64,000 nucleotides of DNA from Betaproteobacteria bacterium UBA2592 (lineage in GTDB: Bacteria > Pseudomonadota > Gammaproteobacteria > Burkholderiales > Rhodocyclaceae): assembly GCA_002340095.1 (NCBI GenBank), contig DDKS01000033.1, positions 1-64,000 of the forward strand, given 5' to 3'. This document shows positions 8,695 to 17,143 of the stretch, one piece after another; within the stretch, counting starts at the first letter, position 1; each line of letters opens with the position of its first letter. The position numbers and the translations under genes are program-made. The notes under the pieces are model-generated. The model saw only the letters and a list, made by a program, of their open reading frames with translations, was not told the origin of the DNA and did not search any database.

Positions 8695-9651
8695 TCAGGC
8701 GGCTTTCTTGGCGTTCTGTTCTTCGAGCTTGGCCAGCACTTCATGGGCCCAGTCACGCGGGGCCATCGGGAAGCCGAGGCGGGCGCGCGACTCGAGGTAA
8801 CTCTGGGCCACGCTACGGGCAAGGTTGCGGATGCGGCCGATGTAGGCGGCGCGCTCGGTCACCGAAATGGCCCCCCGGGCGTCGAGCAGGTTGAAGGTGT
8901 GCGCGGCCTTGAGCACCTGTTCGTAGGCCGGCAAGGCCAGTTGCGCGCCCATCAGGTGCTGCGCCTGCCTTTCGTGGGCGGCGAAGGCGGTGAACAGGAA
9001 GTCGGCGTCCGAGTGTTCGAAGTTGTAGGCCGACTGCTCGACTTCGTTCTGGTGATAGACATCGCCGTAGGTCAGGCCGTCGGTCCAGGTCAGGTCATAG
9101 ACGTTCTCGACGCCTTGCAGGTACATGGCCAGGCGCTCCAGGCCGTAGGTGATCTCGCCGGTGATCGGCTTGCAGTCGATGCCGCCGACCTGCTGGAAGT
9201 AGGTGAATTGCGTCACTTCCATGCCGTTCATCCAGACTTCCCAGCCCAGCCCCCAGGCGCCCAGGGTCGGGTTTTCCCAGTCGTCCTCGACGAAGCGCAC
9301 GTCATTCTTCCTGAGATCGAAACCGAGGGCCTCCAGCGAACCGAGGTAGAGTTCGAGGATGTTGTCCGGCGCCGGTTTCAAGACCACCTGATACTGGTAG
9401 TAGTGCTGCATGCGGTTCGGATTCTCGCCGTAGCGGCCATCCTTCGGGCGGCGCGAGGGCTGCACGTAGGCGGCTTTCCACGGCTCGGGGCCGATGGCGC
9501 GCAGGAAGGTGGCAGTGTGGCTGGTGCCGGCACCGACTTCCATGTCATACGGCTGGAGCAGGGCGCAGCCCTGGTCGCTCCAGTATTGCTGGAGACGCAG
9601 GATGATTTCCTGGAAGGTGGGTTTCTTGGCGGAAGGGTGGCTGGTGGTCAT
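8695..9651 (-). CDS. glyQ: Glycyl-tRNA synthetase alpha subunit
   Basis: The catalytic alpha chain, which forms glycyl-adenylate and charges tRNA-Gly together with GlyS. It has 318 residues and near-invariant family blocks: QGCALLQPYDMEVGAGT, PSRRPKDGRYGENPNR, GLGWEVW and ITYGLERLAMYLQG. The ATG at 9651 (MTTSHPSAKK) was chosen because family proteins start a few residues before FQEIILRLQQYW. The upstream in-frame extension overlaps lnt and is not conserved in character. Confidence 0.97.
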   Translation of the reverse strand: MTTSHPSAKKPTFQEIILRLQQYWSDQGCALLQPYDMEVGAGTSHTATFLRAIGPEPWKAAYVQPSRRPKDGRYGENPNRMQHYYQYQVVLKPAPDNILELYLGSLEALGFDLRKNDVRFVEDDWENPTLGAWGLGWEVWMNGMEVTQFTYFQQVGGIDCKPITGEITYGLERLAMYLQGVENVYDLTWTDGLTYGDVYHQNEVEQSAYNFEHSDADFLFTAFAAHERQAQHLMGAQLALPAYEQVLKAAHTFNLLDARGAISVTERAAYIGRIRNLARSVAQSYLESRARLGFPMAPRDWAHEVLAKLEEQNAKKAA

Positions 9652-9685
9652 GGGACACACTTGGAAAGACGGAAAGCGCCCGATT

Positions 9686-11176
9686 TTACTTGCTTTTACC
9701 CACGCGAGGGACAGGCAGCAGCGCCGCCCCCAGGGCCAGCAAAACCAGCAGCAGGGCTGCCCCGTCTCCCAGGAGGACATAAGGGGTCGAGCCAGTGTAG
9801 CCCTGGACTTGGGCTTCGAGCACCCCGGTGGTGAAGGGAGCCAACACGGCCTGCACCCGGCCATCGGGCTGCACCACAGCCGTCATGCCGGTATTGGTGG
9901 CACGCAGCATGGGCCTCCCGGTTTCCAGGGCACGCAGGCGGGCAATCTGGAGATGCTGGGGCTGGGCCAGGGAGCGGCCGAACCAGGCGGTGTTGGACAT
10001 GTTCACCAGCAGGGTGGCCTCGGGCACGGCGGACAGCAGTTCGCGGCCGAACAGATCCTCGTAGCAGATGTTCACCGCCACCTGCTGCCCGGCCAGGGCC
10101 AGGGGGGGCTGGAACACCGGGCCAGGGCTGAAGCTGGACATGGGGATGCGGGCCAGATCGAGGAACCAGGCGAAGCCCGGAGGAATGAATTCGCCGAAGG
10201 GCACCAGATGGGTCTTGGAATACTGCTGACTCGGGGATGCCCCGAAGCTCACGGCGCTGTTCCAGTAAGCCTCCCCTGTCCCGGTGGGCACCCCCAGGAG
10301 CAGGTCGCCCTGCTGCCGCGCCGCCAGGGCCTTGAGCTCCATCAGGTAATCCCGGGGGATGTCGTCCAGAAAGGCCGGCAAGGCGGTTTCCGGCAGGATG
10401 GTGAGGCGGGCCGGATGGTGGCTGACCAGATCCCGGTAGAGGGTCAGGGTGGCCGCGAAACGCTCCGGTCGCCATTTCAGGTCCTGGGCCACATTGCCCT
10501 GCACCAGGGCAACGCTGAGTGGCTCGCCCCGGGGCTGGGTCCACTGGATCTGCTGCAAACCCCAACCGCCGGCCAGCAGCACCGCGATGCCCAGCCAGCC
10601 CCAGGGACGCCACAGCAGCCAGGCCCCGGCCAGGGCGGTAAGGAAGGTCAGCCCATAAACCCCGAGCAGAGGGGCATAGCCCGCCAGGGGGCTGGGCGGG
10701 ACCTGGGAATAGCCCAGGGCCAGCCAGGGAAAACCGGTGAACAGCCAGCCCCTGAGCAGGTCGGCCAGGGCCCACAGGGCGGCGAAAAGCAGGGCCTGGC
10801 GCCACAAGGCAGCGGGCAAAAAGCGCCGCAGGAGGCCACCGAGCAGGGCCGGAAACAAGGCCAGATAGGCACAGAACAGCAGGGTAGCCAGGGCCGCCAG
10901 GGGCATGGACATGCCGCCGAACACGGACAGGCTCACATAGACCCAGGATACCCCGGCCAGAAACAGGCCGAGGCCGAAGGCTCCACCACGCCAGGCCGCC
11001 TGCCCCCAAGCGGAAGCCCTGACCAGCAGATGGAACAGCAAGGCCAGCAGCAAGGGGAGCAGCCAGGCCAGTCCGAAGGGTGCAAAGGCCAGTACCCCGC
11101 CCCCCCCGGCCAGGAAAGCCGGCAGCAGGGCGGCGCGCCCCTCCTGCCAGTGGCGAGGGCAACGCGGCAGGCTCAA
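9686..11176 (-). CDS. lnt: Apolipoprotein N-acyltransferase
   Basis: Lnt adds the third acyl chain to the N-terminal cysteine of lipoproteins at the periplasmic face of the inner membrane. The 496-residue protein has about six hydrophobic helices in its first 210 residues, a nitrilase-type domain and a final membrane helix. The catalytic triad is visible as E in ILPETALPAF, K in SKTHLVPFGE and C in VNICYEDLFG. Its ATG overlaps the corC stop (ATGA), an arrangement that is standard in betaproteobacteria. Confidence 0.95.
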   Translation of the reverse strand: MSLPRCPRHWQEGRAALLPAFLAGGGGVLAFAPFGLAWLLPLLLALLFHLLVRASAWGQAAWRGGAFGLGLFLAGVSWVYVSLSVFGGMSMPLAALATLLFCAYLALFPALLGGLLRRFLPAALWRQALLFAALWALADLLRGWLFTGFPWLALGYSQVPPSPLAGYAPLLGVYGLTFLTALAGAWLLWRPWGWLGIAVLLAGGWGLQQIQWTQPRGEPLSVALVQGNVAQDLKWRPERFAATLTLYRDLVSHHPARLTILPETALPAFLDDIPRDYLMELKALAARQQGDLLLGVPTGTGEAYWNSAVSFGASPSQQYSKTHLVPFGEFIPPGFAWFLDLARIPMSSFSPGPVFQPPLALAGQQVAVNICYEDLFGRELLSAVPEATLLVNMSNTAWFGRSLAQPQHLQIARLRALETGRPMLRATNTGMTAVVQPDGRVQAVLAPFTTGVLEAQVQGYTGSTPYVLLGDGAALLLVLLALGAALLPVPRVGKSK

Positions 11177-12045
11177 GCTTCTTCCTGGGGCTGGGGTGGA
11201 CCTGCATCGCCGGTGCCGGGCTGCGGGCGCCGATCCACCATCAAGGTGTAGAGGCGGCGGCTGTCGGCGCGCAGTACCTGAAAGCAGATGCCATCGATCT
11301 CCACCTGCTCGTTGCGCTTGGGCACCCGCCCCAGGTGGCGCAGGATCAGCCCCCCGACGGTATCGAATTCGTCATCGGCAAAACGGGTACCGAAGGCCTG
11401 GTTGAAAGCCTCGATCCCGGTCTGTGCCTTGATCCGGTAACGGCCTGCGGCATCCAGACGGATGTTGTCATGAGCCTCGTCGAAGTCGTACTCGTCCTCG
11501 ATGTCGCCGACGATCTGCTCCAGCACATCCTCGATGGTCACGAGCCCGGCCACGCCGCCGTACTCGTCCACCACGATGGCCATGTGGTTGCGGGACACCC
11601 GGAACTCCCGCAGCAGCACGTTGAGCCGCTTGGACTCGGGAATGAAGACCGCGGGGCGGAGCCATTCGTGGATGCGGAACCCCTTGCCCAGGTGGGCCCG
11701 CAGCAGGTCCTTGGCAAGCAGGATGCCGAGCACGTTGTCCCGATCCCCGTCCACGACGGGAAAACGGGAGTGACCGGTGCGGATGACCACCGGAATGATC
11801 TCGGCCAGGGGGGCATTGATGTCAATGACATCCATCTGGGCCCGGGGCACCAGCACATCGGTGACGCGGGTTTCGGAAGCCGCCAGGGCACCCTCGATGA
11901 TGGTGAGGGCATCGGCATCCATGAGGTTGCGCTCGTAGGCGGAGTGGAGGAGCTGGAGCACCTGCTCCCGATCCTCGGGCTCCCGCAGGAGCAGGGAAGA
12001 AAGTCGTTCGAAGAAACTAGGTCGGGGGGAATCGGGACTATCCAT
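11173..12045 (-). CDS. corC: CorC/HlyC-family CBS-domain transporter-associated protein
   Basis: A 290-residue soluble protein with a pair of CBS domains followed by a C-terminal CorC_HlyC domain. It is linked to magnesium/cobalt efflux and named from the Salmonella CorC phenotype. The CBS region contains SETRVTDVLVPRAQMDVID and RFPVVDGDRDNVLGILLAKDLL. VVDEYGGVAGLVTIEDVLEQI is the family signature. The start at 12045 (MDSPDSPRPSF) was chosen over an upstream in-frame ATG that runs into ybeY. Confidence 0.92.
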   Translation of the reverse strand: MDSPDSPRPSFFERLSSLLLREPEDREQVLQLLHSAYERNLMDADALTIIEGALAASETRVTDVLVPRAQMDVIDINAPLAEIIPVVIRTGHSRFPVVDGDRDNVLGILLAKDLLRAHLGKGFRIHEWLRPAVFIPESKRLNVLLREFRVSRNHMAIVVDEYGGVAGLVTIEDVLEQIVGDIEDEYDFDEAHDNIRLDAAGRYRIKAQTGIEAFNQAFGTRFADDEFDTVGGLILRHLGRVPKRNEQVEIDGICFQVLRADSRRLYTLMVDRRPQPGTGDAGPPQPQEEA

Positions 12046-12067
12046 AGCGTTGCATGTGTATCGGGAA

Positions 12068-12511
12068 TCAGGCGTAGGGGTCAGGATAACCGAGACCTGC
12101 GAGAATTTCCCGCTCCCGCTGCTCCATGGCCTCGGCGCTGTCGTCCTCCTCATGGTCCCAGCCCTGCAGGTGCAGCATGCCATGCACCACCAGGTGAGCG
12201 TAATGGGCCTCCAGGGGCTTGCCCTGCTCGACTGCTTCGCGGGCCACCACGGCGGGACAGATCACCAGATCGCCAAACACCCGGGGCTCGGTGTCGTAGG
12301 AAAAGGAGAGCACGTTGGTGGCGTAGTCCTTGCCCCGATATTCCCGGTTCAATTCCTGCCCCTCCTCCACCTCCACCAGACGGATGGTCACCTGCCCGCC
12401 CCCCGCCAGGGCCGCCCGGGCCCACTGGCGGAACCGGGGACGGGAGGGTAGCCCCTCCTTGTTGCAGGCGTATTGCACGGAAAGGTCGAGGCGGCGGCTG
12501 ACGGTCTGCAT
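12068..12511 (-). CDS. ybeY: Endoribonuclease YbeY (16S rRNA maturation)
   Basis: YbeY is a zinc-dependent endoribonuclease needed for 16S rRNA 3'-end maturation and ribosome quality control. The 147-residue protein carries the metal motif HGMLHLQGWDH, giving H110, H114 and H120. Upstream is NREYRGKDYATNVLSF, also conserved. It sits directly after phoH, separated by one base, in the order phoH-ybeY-corC-lnt that is common in proteobacteria. Confidence 0.96.
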   Translation of the reverse strand: MQTVSRRLDLSVQYACNKEGLPSRPRFRQWARAALAGGGQVTIRLVEVEEGQELNREYRGKDYATNVLSFSYDTEPRVFGDLVICPAVVAREAVEQGKPLEAHYAHLVVHGMLHLQGWDHEEDDSAEAMEQREREILAGLGYPDPYA

Positions 12512-12512
12512 G

Positions 12513-13508
12513 TCAATGGGTGACAGGGTTGGTTTGCTGGTTTTCGTAGGCAGCGACGATGCGCGCCACCAGGGGATGACGCACCACGTCCTCCTTGAGG
12601 AAGCGGGTCATGGCAATGCCACGCACGTCCTTCAGGACCTCCACCGCATCCTTGAGGCCGCTCTTCACCCCCTTGGGCAGGTCGATCTGGGACGGGTCGC
12701 CGGTCACCACGGCCTTGGCGCCGATGCCGATGCGGGTGAGGAACATCTTCATCTGCTCGGGCGTGGTGTTCTGGGCCTCGTCGAGGATGATGAAGGCGTG
12801 GTTCAGGGTGCGGCCGCGCATGAAGGCGAGCGGCGCGATTTCCAGGGCGCCCTTCTCGTAGAGCTTGGTGACCCGGTCGAAACCCATCAGGTCGTAGAGG
12901 GCGTCGTAGAGGGGGCGCAGGTAGGGATCCACCTTCTGGGCCAGATCCCCGGGCAGGAAACCCAGGCGCTCGCCGGCTTCCACCGCCGGGCGGGTGAGGA
13001 TGATGCGCTCCACCAGGTCCCGCTCGAAGGCATCCACGGCGCTGGCCACGGCCAGGTAGGTCTTGCCGGTGCCGGCGGGACCGATGCCGAAGGTGATGTC
13101 GTGTTCCTGGATGTGCTTCAGGTATTCCACCTGGCGCGGCGTGCGGCCATGCAGTTCGGCCTTGCGGGTCACCAGCTGGGGGCCGTCCACCGGGCTGTCC
13201 GGGGTGGAGATGCGGCGCAGGGGGGCGTTGCGGATCTCGATCAGGCCGAGCTGGATGTCGTCCACGCTCAGGTTGGCGTCGGCCCGGGCGTAGAAGTGTT
13301 CGAGGATCTGCACCGCCTGGGCCGCCGCCTCGCCGCGCACGGTGAAGCGCTCGCCCCGGCGGGATACGGTCACGTCCAGGGCCGTCTCGATCTGGCGCAG
13401 GTTCTCGTCCAGGGGGCCGCACAGGTTGGCCAGGCGGAAGTTGTCCAGGGGGGCGAGCACCAGATCCAGGGGCCGGTTCTTCACGGGGGAGGCGGACTTA
13501 GTCTTCAC
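12513..13508 (-). CDS. ybeZ: PhoH-like ATPase (YbeZ)
   Basis: A 331-residue cytoplasmic P-loop ATPase of the PhoH family; its exact role is unsettled but it is genetically tied to YbeY and rRNA processing. The Walker A motif GPAGTGKT is near residue 144, the Walker B-like FIILDEAQNTTPEQMK follows, and ATP-sensing arginines sit in TRIGIGAKAVVTGDPSQIDLP. The N-terminal part looks like the RNA-binding extension of this subfamily. Its start overlaps the miaB 3' end by 11 bases. Confidence 0.94.
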   Translation of the reverse strand: MKTKSASPVKNRPLDLVLAPLDNFRLANLCGPLDENLRQIETALDVTVSRRGERFTVRGEAAAQAVQILEHFYARADANLSVDDIQLGLIEIRNAPLRRISTPDSPVDGPQLVTRKAELHGRTPRQVEYLKHIQEHDITFGIGPAGTGKTYLAVASAVDAFERDLVERIILTRPAVEAGERLGFLPGDLAQKVDPYLRPLYDALYDLMGFDRVTKLYEKGALEIAPLAFMRGRTLNHAFIILDEAQNTTPEQMKMFLTRIGIGAKAVVTGDPSQIDLPKGVKSGLKDAVEVLKDVRGIAMTRFLKEDVVRHPLVARIVAAYENQQTNPVTH

Positions 13509-14835
13509 GGATCACCACTTCTCCCCGCAGGGAATGGGGCAGGGCCTCGGTGATCCTCACCTCGACGAAGTGATGGATCTGGCGGGGATTGCCGACGAAA
13601 TTGACGATGCGGTTGTTATCGGTACGACCGGCCAGCTCGCCCGGGTTCTTCTTCGACACGCCCTCCACCAGCACCCGCTGCACGCTGCCCACCATGGCCC
13701 GGGAAATGCCCTGGGCGTGTTCCTCGATGCGCTTCTGCAGGCGGGAGAGACGGGCCGACTTGACCTCGGCCGGGGTGTCGTCGGCCATCTCCGCCGCCGG
13801 CGTACCGGGGCGGGGGCTGAAGAGGAAGGAGAAGGAGGTGTCGAAACCCACCTCGTCGATGAGCTTCATGGTCTTCTCGAAATCCTCCTCGGTCTCGCCA
13901 GGAAAACCGACGATGAAGTCGGAGGAAATGGCGATGTCCGGCCGGACAGCCCGGAGCTTCCTGATCACCGACTTGTATTCGAGGGTGGTGTAGCCCCGCT
14001 TCATGGCCGCCAGCACCCGGTCGGAACCGGCCTGGACGGGCAGATGCAGGTGCGAGACCAGCTTTGGCACCCGGGCATAGACGTCGATCAGCCGCTGGGT
14101 CATCTCCCGGGGGTGGGAGGTGGTGTAGCGGATGCGCTCGATGCCGGGCAGCTCGGCGATGTACTCGATCAGCATGGCCAGATCGGCCGTTTCACCGCTC
14201 TCGCCGATCAGCCCCTGATAGGCATTCACATTCTGGCCGAGCAGGGTCACTTCGCGCACGCCGGAATCGGCGAGACCCGCCACTTCCGCCAGCACGTCGT
14301 CGAAGGGCCGGGAAATCTCGCCGCCCCGGGTATAGGGAATGATGCAGAAGGTACAGAACTTGGAGCAGCCCTCCATGACCGAGACGAAGGCACTCGCCCC
14401 CTTGACCTCGGCCGGAGGCATGGCATCGAACTTCTCGATCTCTGGGAAGGAGATGTCCACCGCCGGCCTGCCCTTCTCGCGCCGTTCGGCGATCAGCTGG
14501 GGCAGCCGGTGCAGGGTCTGGGGGCCGAACACCAGGTCCACATAGGGAGCCCGGGACACGATGGCCTCCCCCTCCTGGCTGGCGACACAGCCGCCCACGC
14601 CGATCAGCAGGTCGGGATTCAGCTTCTTCAGGTGCTTGATGCGCCCCAGGTCATGAAAAACCTTTTCCTGGGCCTTCTCGCGCACGGAACAGGTGTTGAA
14701 CAGGATGATGTCCGCCTCTTCGGGATTGTCGGTCTTGACGACCTCCTCCTGGGCGGCGAGCACGTCGGCCATCTTGTCCGAATCGTACTCGTTCATCTGG
14801 CACCCGAAGGTGCGGATGAACAGTTTCTTGGGCAT
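13498..14835 (-). CDS. miaB: tRNA-2-methylthio-N6-dimethylallyladenosine synthase MiaB
   Basis: A radical-SAM methylthiotransferase that adds the 2-methylthio group to i6A37 of tRNAs. The 445-residue protein has the N-terminal UPF0004 domain with cysteines in RTFGCQMNEYDSDKM, FNTCSVREKA and GVGGCVA. The radical-SAM cluster motif is CSKFCTFCIIPYTRG near residue 160, and a C-terminal TRAM domain follows. The YNR-type start and length are normal. It is transcribed toward phoH. Confidence 0.97.
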   Translation of the reverse strand: MPKKLFIRTFGCQMNEYDSDKMADVLAAQEEVVKTDNPEEADIILFNTCSVREKAQEKVFHDLGRIKHLKKLNPDLLIGVGGCVASQEGEAIVSRAPYVDLVFGPQTLHRLPQLIAERREKGRPAVDISFPEIEKFDAMPPAEVKGASAFVSVMEGCSKFCTFCIIPYTRGGEISRPFDDVLAEVAGLADSGVREVTLLGQNVNAYQGLIGESGETADLAMLIEYIAELPGIERIRYTTSHPREMTQRLIDVYARVPKLVSHLHLPVQAGSDRVLAAMKRGYTTLEYKSVIRKLRAVRPDIAISSDFIVGFPGETEEDFEKTMKLIDEVGFDTSFSFLFSPRPGTPAAEMADDTPAEVKSARLSRLQKRIEEHAQGISRAMVGSVQRVLVEGVSKKNPGELAGRTDNNRIVNFVGNPRQIHHFVEVRITEALPHSLRGEVVIRED

Positions 14836-14844
14836 AGGGGAAAA

Positions 14845-15198
14845 CTATCGGGATTTCAGGGCGGCCACTTCGGCCGGAGTCATCAGCCAGATCCGCCACA
14901 CGCCCCCCATGGGGTCGAGCTGGTAACGGACCGGCACATCGTGGCCGACCAGGGTGGGAAACATCAGCAGATTCATTTCGTCACGAATCTGCAGGCCCGG
15001 CGAAGCCATGAAAACCTTGTCATCGATCGTGACGTTTCCCATCATGTCGGGCGGGCCTGCCAGCTTCCCCAGCACGGCCCCATCGGGAATGTTCCGCTCG
15101 ATCACAGCCGGCACCGGCGGCACCGGCGTCGAGGGCGACTCGATGATGGCCGTGACGATGCTGCTGACAATGGCGGAAGCAATGGAAGACGCAGGCAT
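14845..15198 (-). CDS. Conserved protein of unknown function
   Basis: I do not recognise a named family. The 117-residue protein starts with MPASSIASAIVSSIVTAIIE, a moderately hydrophobic stretch that could be a weak membrane or signal segment. A soluble part with proline repeats (TPVPPVPAVIE) follows, and it ends RIWLMTPAEVAALKSR. It is 9 bases upstream of miaB on the same strand and may be its first operon partner. No cysteine or metal motif is visible. Confidence 0.6.
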   Translation of the reverse strand: MPASSIASAIVSSIVTAIIESPSTPVPPVPAVIERNIPDGAVLGKLAGPPDMMGNVTIDDKVFMASPGLQIRDEMNLLMFPTLVGHDVPVRYQLDPMGGVWRIWLMTPAEVAALKSR

Positions 15199-15228
15199 GC
15201 GCCGGATTATAGCCTAACGTTTTCAATG

Positions 15229-15257
15229 TTGACCTGATTCTTCCCCCCCCCTATAAT
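15229..15257 (+). promoter_or_regulatory. Sigma-70 promoter of tRNA-Met with a C9 tract in its spacer
   Basis: TTGACC at 15229-15234 and a perfect TATAAT at 15252-15257 are separated by exactly 17 bases, the optimum for RpoD. A GC-rich CCGCCGCC discriminator follows and the tRNA begins 13 bases after the -10 box. Nine consecutive C residues (15243-15251) fill the 3' half of the spacer. Confidence 0.88.
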
Positions 15258-15270
15258 CCGCCGCCTTGTC

Positions 15271-15347
15271 GGTGATGTAGCTCAGACGGTTAGAGCGGCG
15301 GATTCATAACCCGCAGGTCGGCAGTTCGATTCTGCCCATCACCACCA
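15271..15347 (+). tRNA. tRNA-Met (CAT), integration target of the following element
   Basis: The acceptor GGTGATG (15271-15277) pairs with CATCACC (15337-15343), followed by A and an encoded CCA. The D arm contains AGCTCAGACGGTTAGAGC, the anticodon loop is TTCATAA on a stem with one A-C mismatch at its base, and the T arm contains GGTTCGATTC-like TTCGATT. This fits an elongator methionine tRNA. The last 18 bases of the gene are repeated at 27907, which identifies it as the att site of the integrated element. Confidence 0.92.
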
Positions 15348-15348
15348 C
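15330..15348 (+). repeat. attL core (tRNA-Met 3' end)
   Basis: The 19 bases TTCTGCCCATCACCACCAC are identical at 15330-15348 and 27907-27925 in the same orientation. The first copy is the natural 3' end of the tRNA, as expected for a tyrosine-integrase attachment site; the tRNA stays intact. Confidence 0.88.
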
Positions 15349-15360
15349 AGTACACCTAAG

Positions 15361-15403
15361 GCCCTGACTTGCAAGGTTTTCCTTGTAGCTCAGGGCTTTA
15401 TAA
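15361..15403 (+). terminator. Terminator-like hairpin just inside attL
   Basis: GCCCTGACTTGCAAGG pairs with CCTTGTAGCTCAGGGC around a TTTT loop and is followed by TTTATAATTT. It should end the tRNA-Met transcript. A near copy at 27938 has compensating changes. Because it lies on the element side of attL, it is probably brought by the element and restores termination after insertion. Confidence 0.75.
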
Positions 15404-15433
15404 TTTCTGGCTTTCACACATGCTTTCACACAG

Positions 15434-17062
15434 ATGTTGAAAAACGGAAAAATGCCGACCCCTTGGCGACACCCAAAACACGGTACTTACTACCTCAAAA
15501 AACGGGTTCCTCTGGACATCAAGCACCTCTGGACCAAACCCGATCCCTATCAGGTTTCTCTCGGCACCAAAAATCTATCGGATGCCAACAGGCTCATCTG
15601 CAAAGAGTGGCTGAAGCTGGAAGAGGAGTTCGATCAACTCCGACGCAAGGCAGCACGTCAGCTTGGCCTCTGCGAAGAAATCATCCCTGATCTCCTCGAA
15701 GAATGGCTCCATCAGATGCTCAAGGAGGACGAGCAGCTTCGCTTCGCGGGGCAAATCGACCGAGCGCCCGGTGAGCCTAATCCGGGCTTTGAGATTGCTG
15801 TCGAACAGTTGGATGCTGGGATTGCATCAGGTGATTACCCTGACTTTCTGATTCGAGAGGGCGTCTGGTTTCTGAACCAGAAGGGCATTTCCTACTCTCC
15901 GTCCAGCTACATCTATGCCAAATTCCTGCATGAACTGGCCCACAAGTTCATTCTGTATTTCCGGCTGCTGGCACAGAGAGACATCGGCAAACACGTCAGG
16001 ACACCCGAGCCACCCAAGGCCAAAGACCTGATGTCCATCGAGGCGCTCTACGACAAGTTCAAACAGCACAGAATCGCCAACGAGAAATGGAAAGACCCAG
16101 AGACCCAAGACAAGCGGGAATATGGTCCGATTGTCCGGGAGTTCATCTCGGTGGTTGGCAGCAAGCCAGTCCATCAGCTTTCCCATCAAGATGCCGTTGA
16201 TTACTTCGACCACACGGTAGCGAGAACAGACATCTCCCTCGGTACCAAAAAGCGGAATCTGTCCCGAATCAAAACGCTGCTTCTGTTTGGCAAGGAGCAG
16301 TACCAAGTGCCTGACATCACCGGGCCATTGAAGATTACGGCTGAGTACAAGAAGACCCACAACTCGTATGTCCGATTCAGCAAGGATGATCTGGAGGCGC
16401 TCTTCCACTCGGAGGCGTACAAGACCAACAGCTTCAAGAAAGCCTCTCAGTACTGGATTCCACTGATCGGCCTCTACTCTGGTGCGCGAATCGATGAACC
16501 AGCGAGCTTGCTTGTTTCTGAGATCAGGCAGCTTGAAGATGTTTGGTGCTACTTCATGAGTAGCGATGAAGCAAACCAAGGGGGCAAGAATGACTATGCA
16601 CCTCGCTGGGTTCCCATTCATCCCAAGCTCCTCGAAGCCGGTCTGTTGGACTACTGGTCGTCAATCAAGGCCGAGGGACACTCTCGTCTCTTCCCTGAAA
16701 TGGGCAATGCCGAACGTGATGGCTGCGGCAAGAGGGCGACTGTCGATTTCACCGAATACCGCCGGAGTGTCGGTGTAGGGGCACATACAGGTCGAAGCAC
16801 CAAGGCGTTTCACTCATTCCGCAGCACCCTGATCTCGGAGTTGAAGGAACGGGGTGTTGATGGCGAGATGCGACGCGCCCTTGTTGGTCATGCAAGCGAG
16901 AAGCGAGATGTTCACGATGACATCTACGACCAAGCAGACTTCCAGCCAAAGAAAGCACTTGCTGCCATCTCGCTGGCGAACTTCGGCCTTACGCATCCTC
17001 GGTTTGTCGATACTGAATCGATGAAGAATGCCAGACGACGTTACCTGAAGAAGTCGGACTGA
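15434..17062 (+). CDS. Tyrosine-type site-specific integrase
   Basis: A 542-residue phage-type integrase, long for the family. The first 80 residues (PTPWRHPKHGTYYLKKRVP) resemble the DUF6538-like arm-binding domain. A SAM-like core-binding domain follows near 215-310. The catalytic domain has the first arginine in LYSGARIDEP, the H-x-x-R box in FHSFRSTLI and a second histidine in LVGHASEKR; the tyrosine is probably in DDIYDQA. It lies next to attL and points into the element. Either ATG, at 15434 or 15452, is possible. Confidence 0.9.
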   Translation: MLKNGKMPTPWRHPKHGTYYLKKRVPLDIKHLWTKPDPYQVSLGTKNLSDANRLICKEWLKLEEEFDQLRRKAARQLGLCEEIIPDLLEEWLHQMLKEDEQLRFAGQIDRAPGEPNPGFEIAVEQLDAGIASGDYPDFLIREGVWFLNQKGISYSPSSYIYAKFLHELAHKFILYFRLLAQRDIGKHVRTPEPPKAKDLMSIEALYDKFKQHRIANEKWKDPETQDKREYGPIVREFISVVGSKPVHQLSHQDAVDYFDHTVARTDISLGTKKRNLSRIKTLLLFGKEQYQVPDITGPLKITAEYKKTHNSYVRFSKDDLEALFHSEAYKTNSFKKASQYWIPLIGLYSGARIDEPASLLVSEIRQLEDVWCYFMSSDEANQGGKNDYAPRWVPIHPKLLEAGLLDYWSSIKAEGHSRLFPEMGNAERDGCGKRATVDFTEYRRSVGVGAHTGRSTKAFHSFRSTLISELKERGVDGEMRRALVGHASEKRDVHDDIYDQADFQPKKALAAISLANFGLTHPRFVDTESMKNARRRYLKKSD

Positions 17063-17143
17063 AAACGCCGCAAAAATGCGAGAGGGGAATTCTTGAGTCT
17101 TAGTCGAGCGCCCCCCCCCGTGGGGCCTTGCAGAGGAGGAAAA

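Noticed and set aside
6041..8800. 919-residue plus-strand open frame opposite gmhB/glyS
   Set aside because: It is antisense to well-identified conserved genes and has no recognisable motifs.
9494..11251. Gln/Gly-rich 585-residue plus-strand frame
   Set aside because: It is antisense to lnt, and the low-complexity sequence is a codon-bias artefact.
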